Source of the DNA: Scolanthus callimorphus
Lineage: Eukaryota; Cnidaria; Anthozoa; Actiniaria; Edwardsiidae
Reading direction: 5' to 3'
NCBI GenBank assembly: GCA_033964015.1
Contig: CM066920.1
Span: 12,305,912-12,369,911 of the forward strand
Length of the DNA: 64,000 bases
Shown piece by piece: positions 46,459-57,460 of this stretch. Under the pieces are notes generated by a model. That model saw only the letters and a list, made by a program, of their open reading frames with translations, ran no database searches and was not told the origin of the DNA. The translations under genes were made by a program, and so were the position numbers. The stretch's first letter is position 1; each line of letters opens with the position of its first letter.

Positions 46459-47689
46459 AATGTGTCGTTTTCTAAAATTTCCTTATATGGAAGTTTCTAC
46501 TTACCATATTTGGAAGTCCAGAAGTTTTCCTAGCTTATTTCTTGCCCTAAATTGTCAAAAAGTTCGCCAAAACTTGCAGGTTTTGGAGAGAAACGCTGTT
46601 CTTGTAGGCCGCCATCTTTATTTTGGCCCCAGGCCAGCCCGGAAATTCAAACACAGGTAGCCCGCGTCACGCACGGGTTGGCATTGACAAAAACGACACA
46701 TTTATATTGATATGGCAAGCCGGTGGAGCTTATTAACGTAAGAGGTAAGGAATTATTTACAACGTCAGGGGAGGCGGAGCACCCTAAAAAGTGGGGGTGC
46801 CGAAGAGGCAGAACACGTAATTTGCGTGCGCGAAAAACACTTTGGAAACAATGTGAAAAAGCGTCCGTAGTTAGGTTTGAACGAGCTACACTCTTGCAAG
46901 TAACAGAAACAAAACCGAAACAAAAAGGACACGCTTCTCTTCTTTTGTTCCTTTTCTTCTTTTCGTGTAAATACAAAAAAATATATCTAGCTTCAAATAG
47001 TTGGGGTGCTCAGTCTAGTCGATCGCTTGTACTGTATATACATTATTACATGACGACAATACAGAATGTTTCTAAAATATAGGGAAATATATTTTGGGAC
47101 GTCAACCTTTAAAATCTCAAACAGCCTTTCTTCTTGTCAACCTCCATGTGTCCCCACCGTTCCTATCAGATCTACAGGGCGGGCAATTCACGGCGGATGA
47201 AAATCTCTCACAGACACCCCAACTCCACCCTGGTGGTTGAAGGCCCCTCACAGACACTCTCCCAACGCCACCCAGCACGTACATCCCATGTGCCTACTTG
47301 AACAGCGAAATGCACGCCTTTACTATTCAAATCGGCCGAAAACATTCCACGGGCACTGAGAAGCACGGAAACCACTGAAATGTGAGCTATTCTCACCTAG
47401 AACACAATAAAAGAGCGAGCAATCCTATTGCTCACTCTCTTCTCGCATTTTGCGAGTGCTGGCCGGATTTGCTGGTGTTTTGTTCCTGTGACATGGCTCA
47501 AGTTCCCGTCCGCCCCGCCACCCCGTTGTAGCCCCAACACCTGTTTTTGGTTCTTGCTGTACCAACTGCCTCAGCTCAGCTCTAGCCGTTCCTCCAGCTC
47601 CTGTTGTTCCAGCGCTGGCTCAAGCCAACCAGCCACTTAGAGCCGACCACACGTAGACTTTGCGGTAGCCACTCGGGCTTCGCAAGTGT
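46459..47689. other. Intergenic sequence, no gene supported
   Basis: Contains a YY1-like GGCCGCCATCTT near 46607. Near 47399-47450 an inverted pair AGAGCGAGCAAT/ATTGCTCACTCTCT lies beside an AATAAAAG box. From 47490 a frame-broken run rich in Ala/Pro/Val codons follows ATGGCTCAAGTTCC, possibly a retroelement leader. Nothing certain. Confidence 0.35.
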
Positions 47690-48910
47690 TTAATTGGTTG
47701 TGTACTGGACTTCGGTTCGGTACGAAAAAATTTCCACTGTTTATTATGGCCATTCCGGCCGGGCACGATTCACTGGAAGCATATTTCAGGTGCCCTGTAG
47801 GAGTTTAATTGGTTGTATACTGGACTTCGTTCGGTACGAAAAATTAGCTAGTGTTTATCATGGCCATTCGGGCCGGGCACGATTCACTGGAAGCATATTT
47901 CAGGTGCCCTGTAGAAGTTTTATTGGTTGTATACTGGACTTCGGTTCGGTACGAAAAATTAGCTAGTGTTTATCATGGCCATTCGGGCCGGGCACGATTC
48001 ACTGGAAGCATATTTCAGGTGCCCTGTAGAAGTTTTATTGGTTGTATACTGGACTTCGGTTCGGTACGAAAAATTAGCTAGTGTTTATCATGGCCATTCG
48101 GGCTTGGCACGATTCACTGGAAGCATATTTCATGTGCCCTGTAGGAGTTTAATTGGTTGTATACTGAACTTCGGTTCGGTACGAAAAATTAGCTAGTGTT
48201 TATTATGGCCATTTCGGGCCGGGCACGATTCACTGGAAGCATATTTCACTGTGCCCTGTAGGAGTATAATTGGTTGTATACTGGACTTCGGTTCGGTACG
48301 AAAAATTAGCTAGTGTTTATCATGGCCATTCGGGCTGGGCACGATTCACTGGAAGCATATTTCAGGTGCCCTGTAGGAGTTTAATTGGTTGTATACTGAA
48401 CTTCGGCTCGGTACGAAAAAATAGCTAGTGTTTATTATGGCCATTCGGGCCGGGCACGATTCACTGGAAGCATATTTCAGGTGCCCTGTAGGAGTTTAAT
48501 TGGTTGTATACTGGACTTCGGTTCGGTACGAAAAATTAGCTAGTGTTTATTATGGCCATTCGGGCCGGGCACGATTCACTGGAAGCATATTTCAGGTGCC
48601 CTGTAGGAGTTTAATTGGTTGTATACTGGACTTCGGTTCAGTACAAAAAAATATCCATTATTGTTTATTATGGCCATTCGGGCCGGGAACGATTCACTGG
48701 AAGCATATTTCAGGTGCCCTGTAGGAGTTTAATTGGCTGTATACTGGACTTCGGTTCAGTACGAATTTTCTCTTGTTTATTATGGCCATTCGAGCCGCGG
48801 GTACGATTCACGGGAAGCATAGTTTGAGGTGCCCTTGTGTTTATTTGGCCTTATATGGACTTCGGTTCGGTAGGGACACTGTTGTCTGTTTAGTGCCATT
48901 CGAGCCGGGC
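47690..48910. repeat. 115-bp tandem array, about 10.5 copies
   Basis: Unit starts TTTAATTGGTTGTATACTGG, continues ACTTCGGTTCGGTACGAAAA, GGCCATTCGGGCCGGGCACG and ends GCATATTTCAGGTGCCCTGT. Copies begin about every 115-116 bases and diverge toward the right end. ORFs of 70-90 codons repeat with it and are not genes. Confidence 0.93.
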
Positions 48911-49780
48911 ACATGACAATATAGTAATGGGAAACAGAAAAGACAAGCGTGGAATCTGTGATTTTACTTTTGGAATTGTCATCGCATAATTGCGTAATAA
49001 GGAAAAAGAAAAAGGCATGAAAGAGAAAACGTAAGCTTTGGGTGATTTAGGGTTCACAGTCCCAGGGTCATCTAAGGCCCTTTGTGCCCGACTCTTGCAG
49101 TTGCGCCGGAACTGCGTTCTCCTACTGATCCCAGGGAGTGTCGCTCTACTCTACAGGCTTCGTTGTTTTCTCTTCTATAATGGACGATTAGCCGCCAATC
49201 AAGCGATGACGTACACAATATTTCATCCTTCCAGAATGGGAAGGGGTTGAAAGATTTAATCGAAACGGCGGCCTATCGCAGGTATCTCAAAACGGTGAAT
49301 TGGGTGACGCTCCCGGGGACCAGCTCGGGGGAACCAGTCCTGGCTGATTCTGCTCTTGGTTCCGTGCGGGAGAAGTCCATCCGAGATTGTTGATGAGCAA
49401 CACCCGGTAGCGGAAACTGTCTCGAGAGAGGTTCAGGATCTCAATTTAGTCATTTGTGTTAGCTTTCCCCTTGTGAGAACAACAAGAAGCTCAAGTCAGA
49501 CGCACAAGGAAATCGTACAGTGACGGGCGCCGTGCTGTGCTCTTACACAAATTATGCTATATACTTCCTATTGATAGTTTATAGGGGGTATGGTGACAGT
49601 ATTGGGGAATGAGTAGAAGGTGATAAGATATGGATGAGATATGGGGGAGCCATGTGGCTCAAATATTCCCTTGGGGCAAGGGCTGGGCGCGGGGTGCCGT
49701 CGGATGTGGGTGCATTGGACAGCGGAGTGATCCACACCATTGCTCAGGTTTACTGGACAATGGAGTCTGTTGTTCCCATC
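48911..49780. other. Intergenic sequence between tandem array and hammerhead element
   Basis: No gene recognised. 49030-49560 has a higher G+C content and ORF-like stretches with several stops (for example around GGTGACGCTCCCGGGGACCA), which could be an eroded retroelement; no family could be named. Confidence 0.35.
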
Positions 49781-49994
49781 TCTAAATCAGTAAATATAAA
49801 GTGTAAAACACTAGCATACACACATCGGCACCAGTCTGGCCAAGACGGAACGCTAGCACAGTCTATTACCCGTGCAGTTCGGCAACCATACAGCTGTTTC
49901 GTCCTTGTTAGGACTCATCAGCATGGCATAGCCGGTGTTTGCCTCAGTAAACTTCATCGGCAACTAGTGTTTTACACTTTATATCTAAATCAGT
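49781..49994. mobile_element. 192-bp element with terminal inverted repeats, internal hammerhead core and 11-bp target duplication
   Basis: TCTAAATCAGT is directly repeated at 49781-49791 and 49984-49994. The 192 bases between start AAATATAAAGTGTAAAACAC and end with the complement (CTAGTGTTTTACACTTTATA), 20-bp inverted ends. A hammerhead core lies in the middle on the minus strand. There is no ORF. Flexible-length duplications and hammerheads point to a non-autonomous derivative of a Penelope-like element. Confidence 0.7.
49888..49936 (-). ncRNA. Hammerhead ribozyme-like motif in the 192-bp element
   Basis: Minus strand: GCCATG-CTGATGA, perfect stem II GTCC/GGAC with loop TAACAA, then GAAACAGCTGTATGG. 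The core is complete and stem III is the palindrome ACAGCTGT, suited to dimers. Stem I (CCAT/ATGG) pairs only if one core-adjacent base is displaced, so activity is uncertain. Confidence 0.55.
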
Positions 49995-50439
49995 GATCCG
50001 TGGAACAAAGGCCGGTTTGGATATAATACTATTGGAGGAACCATTGAAGGTACCATGATACATGAGCGGATGAGCTATGGCGTGTAATATCAATGTCATC
50101 TGTCAAATGTCAAATGGAAAAATTCTATAGAATCTATATAGGCTGTGATTGACATCACCATTTTAGGTGCGAAAAATACGTCTATCTGTAAAAACGAAAA
50201 TTTATTTTAACAGCTTCCTCTGGAAATATTTTACCTGCGCGATAATACACGAACACTACCATGAAGACCTTTGAAATGAGACTAAATTCAAAGCAACAAC
50301 TTTTTTTATTTCGAATAACAAGATTTTTTGCCGCTTTCTGGCAAAATTGCTCTAAGTTCTAAAAAAGTCTGTCTTTAATATTATTAATGTTCTTACGTTG
50401 AGTCCGAGCCTCAGGCCCACGAAAAGCCGTTTTCATACT

Positions 50440-50770
50440 AGAGACGACTAAGCCGTCTGGACGACCTTGCCACCTCAGACGGCTTAGCCGTCTAGTATAA
50501 ATTCGAGAAAAGTAGCAGACGTCTTAGCCGTCGGACGACTTACTAATAGCCGTCTGACATTAAGGGCATCCAACAGACGCCCTTATAGACAACTTTATCT
50601 TGCCGGACGGCTTAGGCGTCTAGTATAAAGACGAGGCGATTAAATAAAGGCTACCTTGCCGCAAATTGCGCAGCTTATTTTAAATCTAGACACTTTTTTT
50701 CAAAATTCACTTTTCCAAGAGAACTATATACACTTAGCTGGACGGCTTTAGCCGTCTCCTATTATAAATA
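50440..50770. repeat. Cluster of GACGGCTTAGCCGTC palindromes followed by TATAAA
   Basis: The 17-base palindrome AGACGGCTTAGCCGTCT and variants occur at about 50445, 50488, 50517, 50546, 50607 and 50741. In three of them CTAGTATAAA or CTATTATAAA follows at once. Overall arrangement is not a simple tandem array. Confidence 0.7.
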
Positions 50771-51065
50771 CGGCCAAATAAAGCTCCCTTTCAAGAGGTA
50801 GCTAAATAACTGCTTGGAGTTGTTTTTATCTATGGTGGCACCGAAACGAGTAATAATTTATTTCTCTCGTTTATTCCCCTGCCTCTCGTATTTAGTTGGA
50901 ATTGTTAATATATCGAAAGTGGTCTGGAGCCTGGATAGGTCTGTGGAGGTCTGTGGATGCAAAACGTCGACGGGCACTGGAAACGAGTAGCGCACGCTGG
51001 CACGATCGCGGTTCGCAATGCATTGCTGGTCAACTAGAATTCAACGGCGAAGCGGTGATTCGGTG

Positions 51066-52059
51066 ATGCGAATAGTTCGTGCTGCAGGCCGTGAATTTTC
51101 ATGTATTTTCTCCTCAAAACAGCTGGTTGAGGTAAGACAATAATCCTGTCTTGAGTAGTTTTAGTGACTTCGAAGTTTTGAAACAATTTATAATATCTAT
51201 TCTTTATAATACTGTAGCAGTTCGTTGTTATTTTGAACCGAAGTTTGTCGTCTTCTTTAATTCTTATTTGTAAAGCCCAGCTCCTTGACAGTTAGAAGAT
51301 TCTTGTGAGCCATACACTGTGTATGCATGCTATGTTTTAGTTTTATAACTGAGGCCTACGGCAAACGTCGAACTTCAGTCGCGCCGCAGTGGCGGCGGCA
51401 AACGTCGAACCCCTCCGGTTCTAATTATAAACTAGTTGTAGCTCTCGCTAAAAGTGCCAACGAGCAAGACAGTGAATCATACTTTGCCCTTTTGAAATTA
51501 TGAGTTCCTCTGACTCACTGCTGCCCTAATTTCGTTTGGCCGACTATAGAGACAATTATCTACCTCTAAATTTCATACATGTAAGGTTGCATTTCCAATA
51601 ACAACAGCGCGAGAAATATATAGAAACACAGCATCGCGGCGTTGGCTACACGGGCGCACTTCAGAAGTGGACAAGGGGTCAAATAGTAGATTTCTCTTCT
51701 GATTCTGATAGTGCTCAAGTATTTGGTTACCACTTTCAAAATCCTGGCACTTTGATTGGCTAGTGGTTATACCACTCTGAACTCGAGAATTTTTCTCCTC
51801 GCACGGCTCTATAATGCTGCCGCCTCGCCTCTTGGCTCGGCTGCTCGTTGGCAATCACTGCACGTTTTTTTTTCTCTTAGGAAGAATAATTGACTTGGGC
51901 TCCACATCCGTTCAAAGCAGAACTTTGACATGTTTTTTTTAGCATGCTTCTATAGGTGGGCGCATCGTGACGTCACGACATCCCATGAAATCTTCAACTT
52001 TTGATACAGGCATCCAAGTTACAATCCATGTACCACGGAAAAGATCACATTGACATTGT

Positions 52060-52091
<32 letters not shown>

Positions 52092-54359
52092 CCCCCCCCG
52101 GAAGGGTGTTGAAAAGGGAACCCCCCCCCACGCCTCTGGAATTTCCGAGGAAATACAGTATTTGTATGGAAATGATCAGGTATATTGACCCCCCAACCCT
52201 CCAGAATTTCCAATGCCCTTCCGTAGGGGGGTATGGATAGTTTCTGGAACCACACATTAGTCAGAAAACCAATTTTGAGCAACAAAGGTTGAAGTCTGGC
52301 GATGCTACGTCAAAAATAAAACGGTTTTATAGAAAACGTAAATATAATTCTAATATCTTTAATTAATAAGCTAGCTAAAATCTAAACCTTCCATTGGACA
52401 GGTGCATCGGTCTCAAACTTGGCAGTTTTACTAATTTCAGCACGCTCTTTGAGCTAGGTCATTGATAAATTTATTTTTTGAATGTATAATTCGGCCGAAA
52501 ATGCGCCCACCTATAAACAGCTTAGAGAGAAAATATTGTAATTATTCTTGACAGACGGAGTACTTAAACCGTGTGAGCTGTAATTTTTCACAATGTTTTA
52601 AGAGCTGTGATGTATAAACCATGTGAACTGTTATGTAAACGATGTGCACTGTAAATTCCAGTGTTTTAAGAGCTGCAATGTACCAGGTAATGTTGATTCT
52701 TTTTTTGCAGGCAGATCCTGACAGGCTCCTGCCAGTTGTTGATGCAGCTTCTTGTGTTCTTTCAGCATTAGCATCTGGATGTGTTCAAGGTGAGTCTCAT
52801 ACCTGTCAAAACGGAAACCAGATTTCAGAATTTTCCTTTAAGCTCTGATGGAGTTTGTTGTACTTTAAAACAGAAAGACAGTGACGGAGAATTCCTCAAG
52901 TGCTTTTGCTGACAAGCTTATGCTTAGACACTTTCGCTGTTGGCTCTTCTAGTGTGTCTTCTCTGACCTCTTGTGATCTTTTGCTCCCAAGAATACTGGC
53001 AGGTTCTTCTTTCTGGTGGGTGTGCTGCTTCTCAGGGGTGTGGTGATGTTCTTATGATTTCCCCCTTTCTCTAATACCATGTTGTTGTGTCAAATTAGGG
53101 GAATAAGTAAAATAATGACACCTTCTTTGGCTTTCCATCAGATTTTTAATAAGCCCTCCCTCATCTGAAGGCCTCAAAGCCTGGAGGTGCTTATTAGAGG
53201 GTTAACTGTACTAACAGTATTGATATTACCTTCTGATACACAACTAGAAGCCCTGTGACCCAGTATTAATTATTAGGGGTCAGGCATTTATTTAAGTATA
53301 TTTAAATTAAAGTTAAGGCAAACATTTTTGTGGCTGTGTTTTCTAAGTATTGCTATGCACAAACCGAACAAAAACAGAAAGTCTCTTAATATATATAGTT
53401 TCCACATACACTAAGGATGTTGCACTTCTAGCAGGGGATACTTCCATCTGCATGAATTTAAGATTAAGAAATATATTATGTTTTTGTTAAGGCCCGTTTA
53501 CACTTGCACTTTTTGCTGCAATTTTTGTCGCACGAGTCGCGGCAATTTTTCTCGCACATACGCGTCAACTCAAAATCACTAATGTAAACTAGGTGCAACC
53601 CGGCGTGATCTGCCGCGATTTTTGTCGCGTGATATCGCAGAGATTTCAGACTTGTTCAAAACTTTTTGCAACTTCATGCGATTTGAAGAAAAGAAAGCAC
53701 AGAAATCACACCGGATTTGCATCTCGTTTACACTAGAGAGTTGGAATTGCAACTCCGCACAAGAAAAATCCCCGCGACAAATGCAACAAAAATCGCAAGT
53801 ATGAACTGACCTTTAAAACCTCGCACATTTCTCCTAGAACACCCTTCTGTAAGACTATGAGCTATGCTTACCAGAACGTTTGGGACTTTTGACATTGGTC
53901 ATAGAAGTTACAGGTGGTGGTTTTTCTGCCCTCTTTTCCTGTTTTAGAAACAAATGAAAGTAGGTATGTTCATACAAGGTGCAAAGCTTGATCTTTCCTG
54001 CCTGACTTACATGAAAATATGTACACTTATTATAGTACTGGCATGGCACTAAGCTCTTATATTTTTTCCCTGTCTACTTTTTAAAAGGCGGTTGCTGTGT
54101 TAAAAGCAAGCTATCCCATATCCTTCTACTTTTGACACCGATATTCCTATTTTCTTTTGCCTCACTATCCCCTTGACACCCCTCTTTGTTTTTTTTTACA
54201 TGTTAAGCATTTCTGGTATAACCTGTTGTAATACCTAGCACTAAAAGAAAAGCGTTGCAGTTTTACTAGTAAACCGAGCTTTTCCATCACTGCACCTTTT
54301 TCGTTTGTTGTTTCTTTTAATGTTCAGCTCAAAGTCGCTTAGCTGCAACTGCTTCACTG
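51066..54359 (+). CDS. Unidentified small gene, three phase-compatible exons (C-terminus not found)
   Basis: Exons 51066-51131, 52711-52789 and 54328-54359 have consensus donors (GAG|gtaaga, CAAG|gtgagt, CTG|gtgact) and acceptors (ttttttgcag, aatgttcag), and join in frame to 59 residues: start MRIVRAAGREF, then an Ala/Leu-rich helix-like stretch (RLLPVVDAASCVLSALASG). I do not recognise it. The second exon has the best splice sites and is the best-supported part. The first intron holds an inverted-repeat element with another nested in it (51951-52515). No terminal exon was seen before 55 kb. It overlaps a minus-strand gene model. An accidental chain of splice sites remains possible. Confidence 0.3.
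51951..52515. mobile_element. Inverted-repeat element TATAGGTGGGCGCAT, host of a nested MITE
   Basis: TATAGGTGGGCGCAT (51951-51965) and its exact complement (52501-52515) bound 565 bases with no ORF, including a palindromic CGTGACGTCACG near 51968. The nested MITE makes up about a third. Confidence 0.7.
52057..52256. mobile_element. TGTGTGGTTCC MITE family, copy 2
   Basis: Same ends and interior order as the copy at 23081-23281, with a long C run at about 52082-52100. It is inserted inside the inverted-repeat element 51951-52515. Confidence 0.8.
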
Positions 54360-54694
54360 GTGACTCTTCATGCAAAAAAATACATTTCATTTATTTTTCT
54401 TGTTTTCAAAAACTTTAAAAAATAAACAATGTGCCATAGTGAGGGGGGCACAATGTTTAGTGTCAACATGTGGGGGAAAACTTTCAGTCTTTCAGTCGTA
54501 TCAATCAGCCGTGAAACAATGGGCAAATTACAATAATTCCCATTGTTTTGCGGTCTACTAAAACAACTGTGACGAACGACACGTCCTTATTGAAACCCAG
54601 CTTTTATTGACGAGCAGCTGATAATGATTTTGATAATACTTACCTTTGATTTAACATGGAAATGTGGAAGGTTTGTTTTGGACTTCCATGGCAT
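52896..54694 (-). CDS. Unidentified small basic protein gene, three exons
   Basis: Minus-strand exons 54694-54644, 53938-53872 and 53050-52896 join in phase to 90 residues ending in a stop. The start is MPWKSKTNLPHFHVKSK; the middle is EKRAEKPPPVTSMTNVKSPKRS; the tail is His/Lys/Ser-rich. The first donor (AAAG|gtaagt) and the second exon's acceptor (gttttttt-free but pyrimidine-rich, ending aaaacag) are acceptable. The third acceptor is weak, and another at 53070 would also stay in frame and end at 52949 with a different tail. A TATA box lies 80 bases upstream of the start. Composition suggests a disordered nuclear protein. I do not recognise it. Confidence 0.3.
53489..53817. mobile_element. 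MITE family TTTACA/GCAACAAAAATCG, copy 2
   Basis: Ends TTAAGGCCCGTTTACACTTG and GTATGAACTGACCTTTAA form imperfect inverted repeats. About 330 bases of the same order as the copy at 35162-35444, inverted. No ORF. Confidence 0.7.
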
Positions 54695-54772
54695 CAGAAA
54701 TAAGGGATAAGTATTTCAATGGCTCTTCTGCTGCTTTTGATCTGTGTGCTTGTAGTACTTTGTCCTTTCGCT

Positions 54773-54784
54773 CCTTTATATATT
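54773..54784 (-). promoter_or_regulatory. TATA box upstream of the 54.7-kb minus-strand gene model
   Basis: On the minus strand the sequence reads AATATATAAAGG, a good TATA element about 80 bases before the ATG at 54694. This supports a real transcription start there, but an AT-rich chance match is possible. Confidence 0.35.
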
Positions 54785-56079
54785 ATAGATAGCTATAAGC
54801 TGAAGTTATAAACCCGCGGTCTTATACTATAACTTCACATAAGCCTTGTAATTACTTCGTCTTTCCGTGTTTAGTTTACTTAAATTCTACGTTGCGAGTT
54901 CTCGTAGGTTGCAAACGGAAATGTAGCGCCGTTAATTACAATTACAGAAAGGGAGGCGAATTTTTCTTAGAAAACTGGTTGCTATGAATCCGAAAACATT
55001 CGTTGTGTGTTCGTTTGTTTCTTTCCCTTCAGTATCATTTCTCAGAAAAATGACAAGCTTCGATAGCCTAAGCACGCGATGTACTTACGATTGCTGCTTT
55101 AAGTACAGATTTTTGTTTTCAAGCCAGGATAACCGTCTGTTTTTGTCTTTTATATTAAGGACATTTTTCTTGATTAAGGTACATACACCGCATTTGGTGA
55201 ATCTGTTAGCCTGCAAAAATATTATGTCACCTGATAAATTTGAATCGATTCCACAACACATAAAAGGGTAGAGGAAAAACGATGGAGCACCACCAACTGC
55301 TACTATGCATCCTCGGTCCCAGGGTCCTTCCCTCATCTACCTCACGGGAAAAGAGAGAAAGATTAGAGCTGAGGTGAAAAGAAGTGAAGTGAGATTATGC
55401 ATCGGCCCTCTCGATGGCAACACATAAAGGCGCCAATATTGCGACAACTCCTATCACTGTTCCATATATTTTTTTTTCGGAAATAAAAAGAGACTGAACC
55501 CAAAATACCTTTGGAATGATCACGTCTTTAAATTCATTCCTCCACACCCGACTGTGGGAGGCTTGAGGGTTTCCTCTGTTTATGCAGCATCGACTCTTTG
55601 TAGTTTGCATATACACGTGATTTTGTATAGCAAGATGGGAGATGGCGCTTTTGTTCATGGGGCATGATATCCGCCATTGTTCTCACAACTTTCTCGAACT
55701 GGTCATCCAAATTTCGCACGGCAATGTAGAAATTCTATAAACATTTGTATAGGAATTCAGTGTACTTCTTTTGCGTTTTTCTCAAAGGTATGAATTCTAT
55801 AATCAGGGCCTGTTTGACTTGGGGCTCAATTATGACGCCCTCTACAAATCGAGAATGATTCTCATTTTCATTCTCATTTTTTGGTTGTGCAAAGTAAATG
55901 TTTGAAATCAGTACAGCCAAGTAAAGTCCTCTATTTTAAGTTTTTCACACGTTAAGTATTTTGTTACCTTCCATTACTTTTTCCATGCGAAAAAACACCA
56001 TGCTCTCTGACAAACATCTTTCCCATTTATCTTGTATTCGTAAACATGTCTCCCACATCATTTAATATTTTGGGAAATG
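54785..56079. other. Intergenic sequence, no gene supported
   Basis: Minus-strand ORFs at 55534-55719 (with MADIMPHEQKRHLPS) and 55735-55920 are short, unrelated to anything I know and lack clear splice sites. A GC-poor, otherwise plain stretch. Confidence 0.35.
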
Positions 56080-57345
56080 TATAAATAGTGGATTGAAAAC
56101 AGTCGCTGTTCTTCCTCAGATTTCTCCGAAAAGGTTTTTGTGCAGCAGCTCAATCGACGTCAACATGCCCTTTTCAGATTCTTTACTTGGGCTGCTTTTA
56201 TTAGCAATGTGCTGTACTTGTACAAGAGCTGTAAATGCTCATCTTCCATCAGGAGATAATAGTGACAGATGTACACTGATCGCACGTTACTTTCAGCTTG
56301 GTTTCAACTACTCAGTGATATAAGAGTTCTTATTCAGGTTCCATTCATTTCGGCAGCTGAAACGAATTCTTCAATCCATGTCATTAACAAAAAGAAAAAG
56401 ATCTGCGTGCCTAGACGATGTAGTAGACGTCATGGAGCCTGAATTAATTGGGAGCAGGTCATGTCTAGGCTATAAACAAATGCATCAATATTACAGGTAG
56501 AATACGGCTTGAACAATGATCGAGAGACAGTCAGAATTTTGCTGAAGAAACTAGATATTAGTACAGGCTAGATCGAGACGCAGGCAGAAAACAAGGAAAT
56601 ACAATACCAAGGGTCCGAACTTTTATCAACGTTTACAGTCGTTGTATCATGTGGCTAGAGGGTGGGCCCTCGAATGATCCAAATGCTGCCAAGTATTTCA
56701 TAGAATGTTTACGTCAAGTGAGTGGGGCTCCAAAATTTATAAATGCAGACTGGTGGTGAAAATGTCTGTGTTGAAGGGATACAAAGTTTCTCAGGAGGGA
56801 TTATCCGGATACTAACAATGGACTGGAAACATTCTTATATGGGAAGTATCTACAAAAAGTCAAATGCAGATTGGTGGATCAAATATTTTAAAGATATGAG
56901 AGATTCCGTGGCATATGATGATAGCAGTCCGGTGCACGTTGAGTGCCTTCGATTTTGAGTTGTGCTCTTACTCCAAGATTATAAGATAGCAATCTGCATC
57001 GCATACGCATACTGGAAAACCCGATGTGTTGTACTTTTTGCCAGAACAGCTTTCCACTATTGATTATTTCAAAGAAGTCGATTAAAGATTTGAGATTCCG
57101 TGGCATATGATGATAGCAGTCCGGTGCACGTAGAGTGCCTTCGATTTTGATTTGTGCTCTTACTCCAAGATTATAAGATAGCAATCTGCATCGCATACGC
57201 ATACTGGAAAACCCGATGTGTTGTACTTTTTGCCAGAACAGCTTTCTACTATTGATTATTTCAAAGAAGTCGATTTGGACGACTTAGATATTGAAGAAAA
57301 AACCCTATGCCAGCAACGAGGCGTCGGGGGGATTCAGAAAACTGT
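56080..57345 (+). pseudogene. Broken integrase-core-domain transposon gene
   Basis: A TATA box (TATAAATA at 56080-56087) precedes reading frames matching, in order, a cnidarian/fish type of integrase-core (DDE, rve-like) protein: ARYFQLGFNYSVI, an HRSF-like repeat of the leader, LIGSRSCLGYKQMHQYY, FINVYSRCIMWLEGGPSNDP, an ADWW block and SPVHVECLRF, then PDVLYFLPEQLSTIDYFKEVD. Frames change several times, stops interrupt it and the catalytic core is gapped. A tandem duplication (56890-57280) repeats the C-terminal part. It is a dead copy. Confidence 0.6.
56890..57280. repeat. Tandem duplication of about 195 bp in the broken integrase gene
   Basis: AGATTCCGTGGCATATGATG begins both copies (about 56900 and 57092), which then run almost identically through TGCCAGAACAGCTTTC to AAAGAAGTCGATT. 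The near-identity shows the duplication is recent. Confidence 0.9.
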
Positions 57346-57351
57346 CGCTAC

Positions 57352-57460
57352 TGTAGCCTAGGCCAAAGCCGGGAGTCAAGAAAGTGGGTCGAGTGCTTAC
57401 ACTTGGGACAGTGAACGTCTGGGAACTCAAGGAAGAAAGGAAATAAGTTGTCAACGAGCT
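57352..57460 (+). pseudogene. Fragment of a non-LTR retrotransposon endonuclease leader
   Basis: KPGVKKVGRVLTLGTVNVWE, soon followed by a stop, resembles the start of the AP endonuclease domain of RTE-type LINEs (often annotated as craniofacial development protein 2-like). Only about 30 codons remain. Confidence 0.4.

Noticed and set aside
47694..48827. Series of 70-90-codon ORFs (VYWTSVRYEK type)
   Set aside because: They recur with the 115-bp tandem unit, which shifts frame each copy.
48911..49780. LTR retrotransposon or retrovirus-like element
   Set aside because: No paired long terminal repeats, primer-binding site or gag/pol motif could be found; only ORF-like fragments of unknown origin remain.
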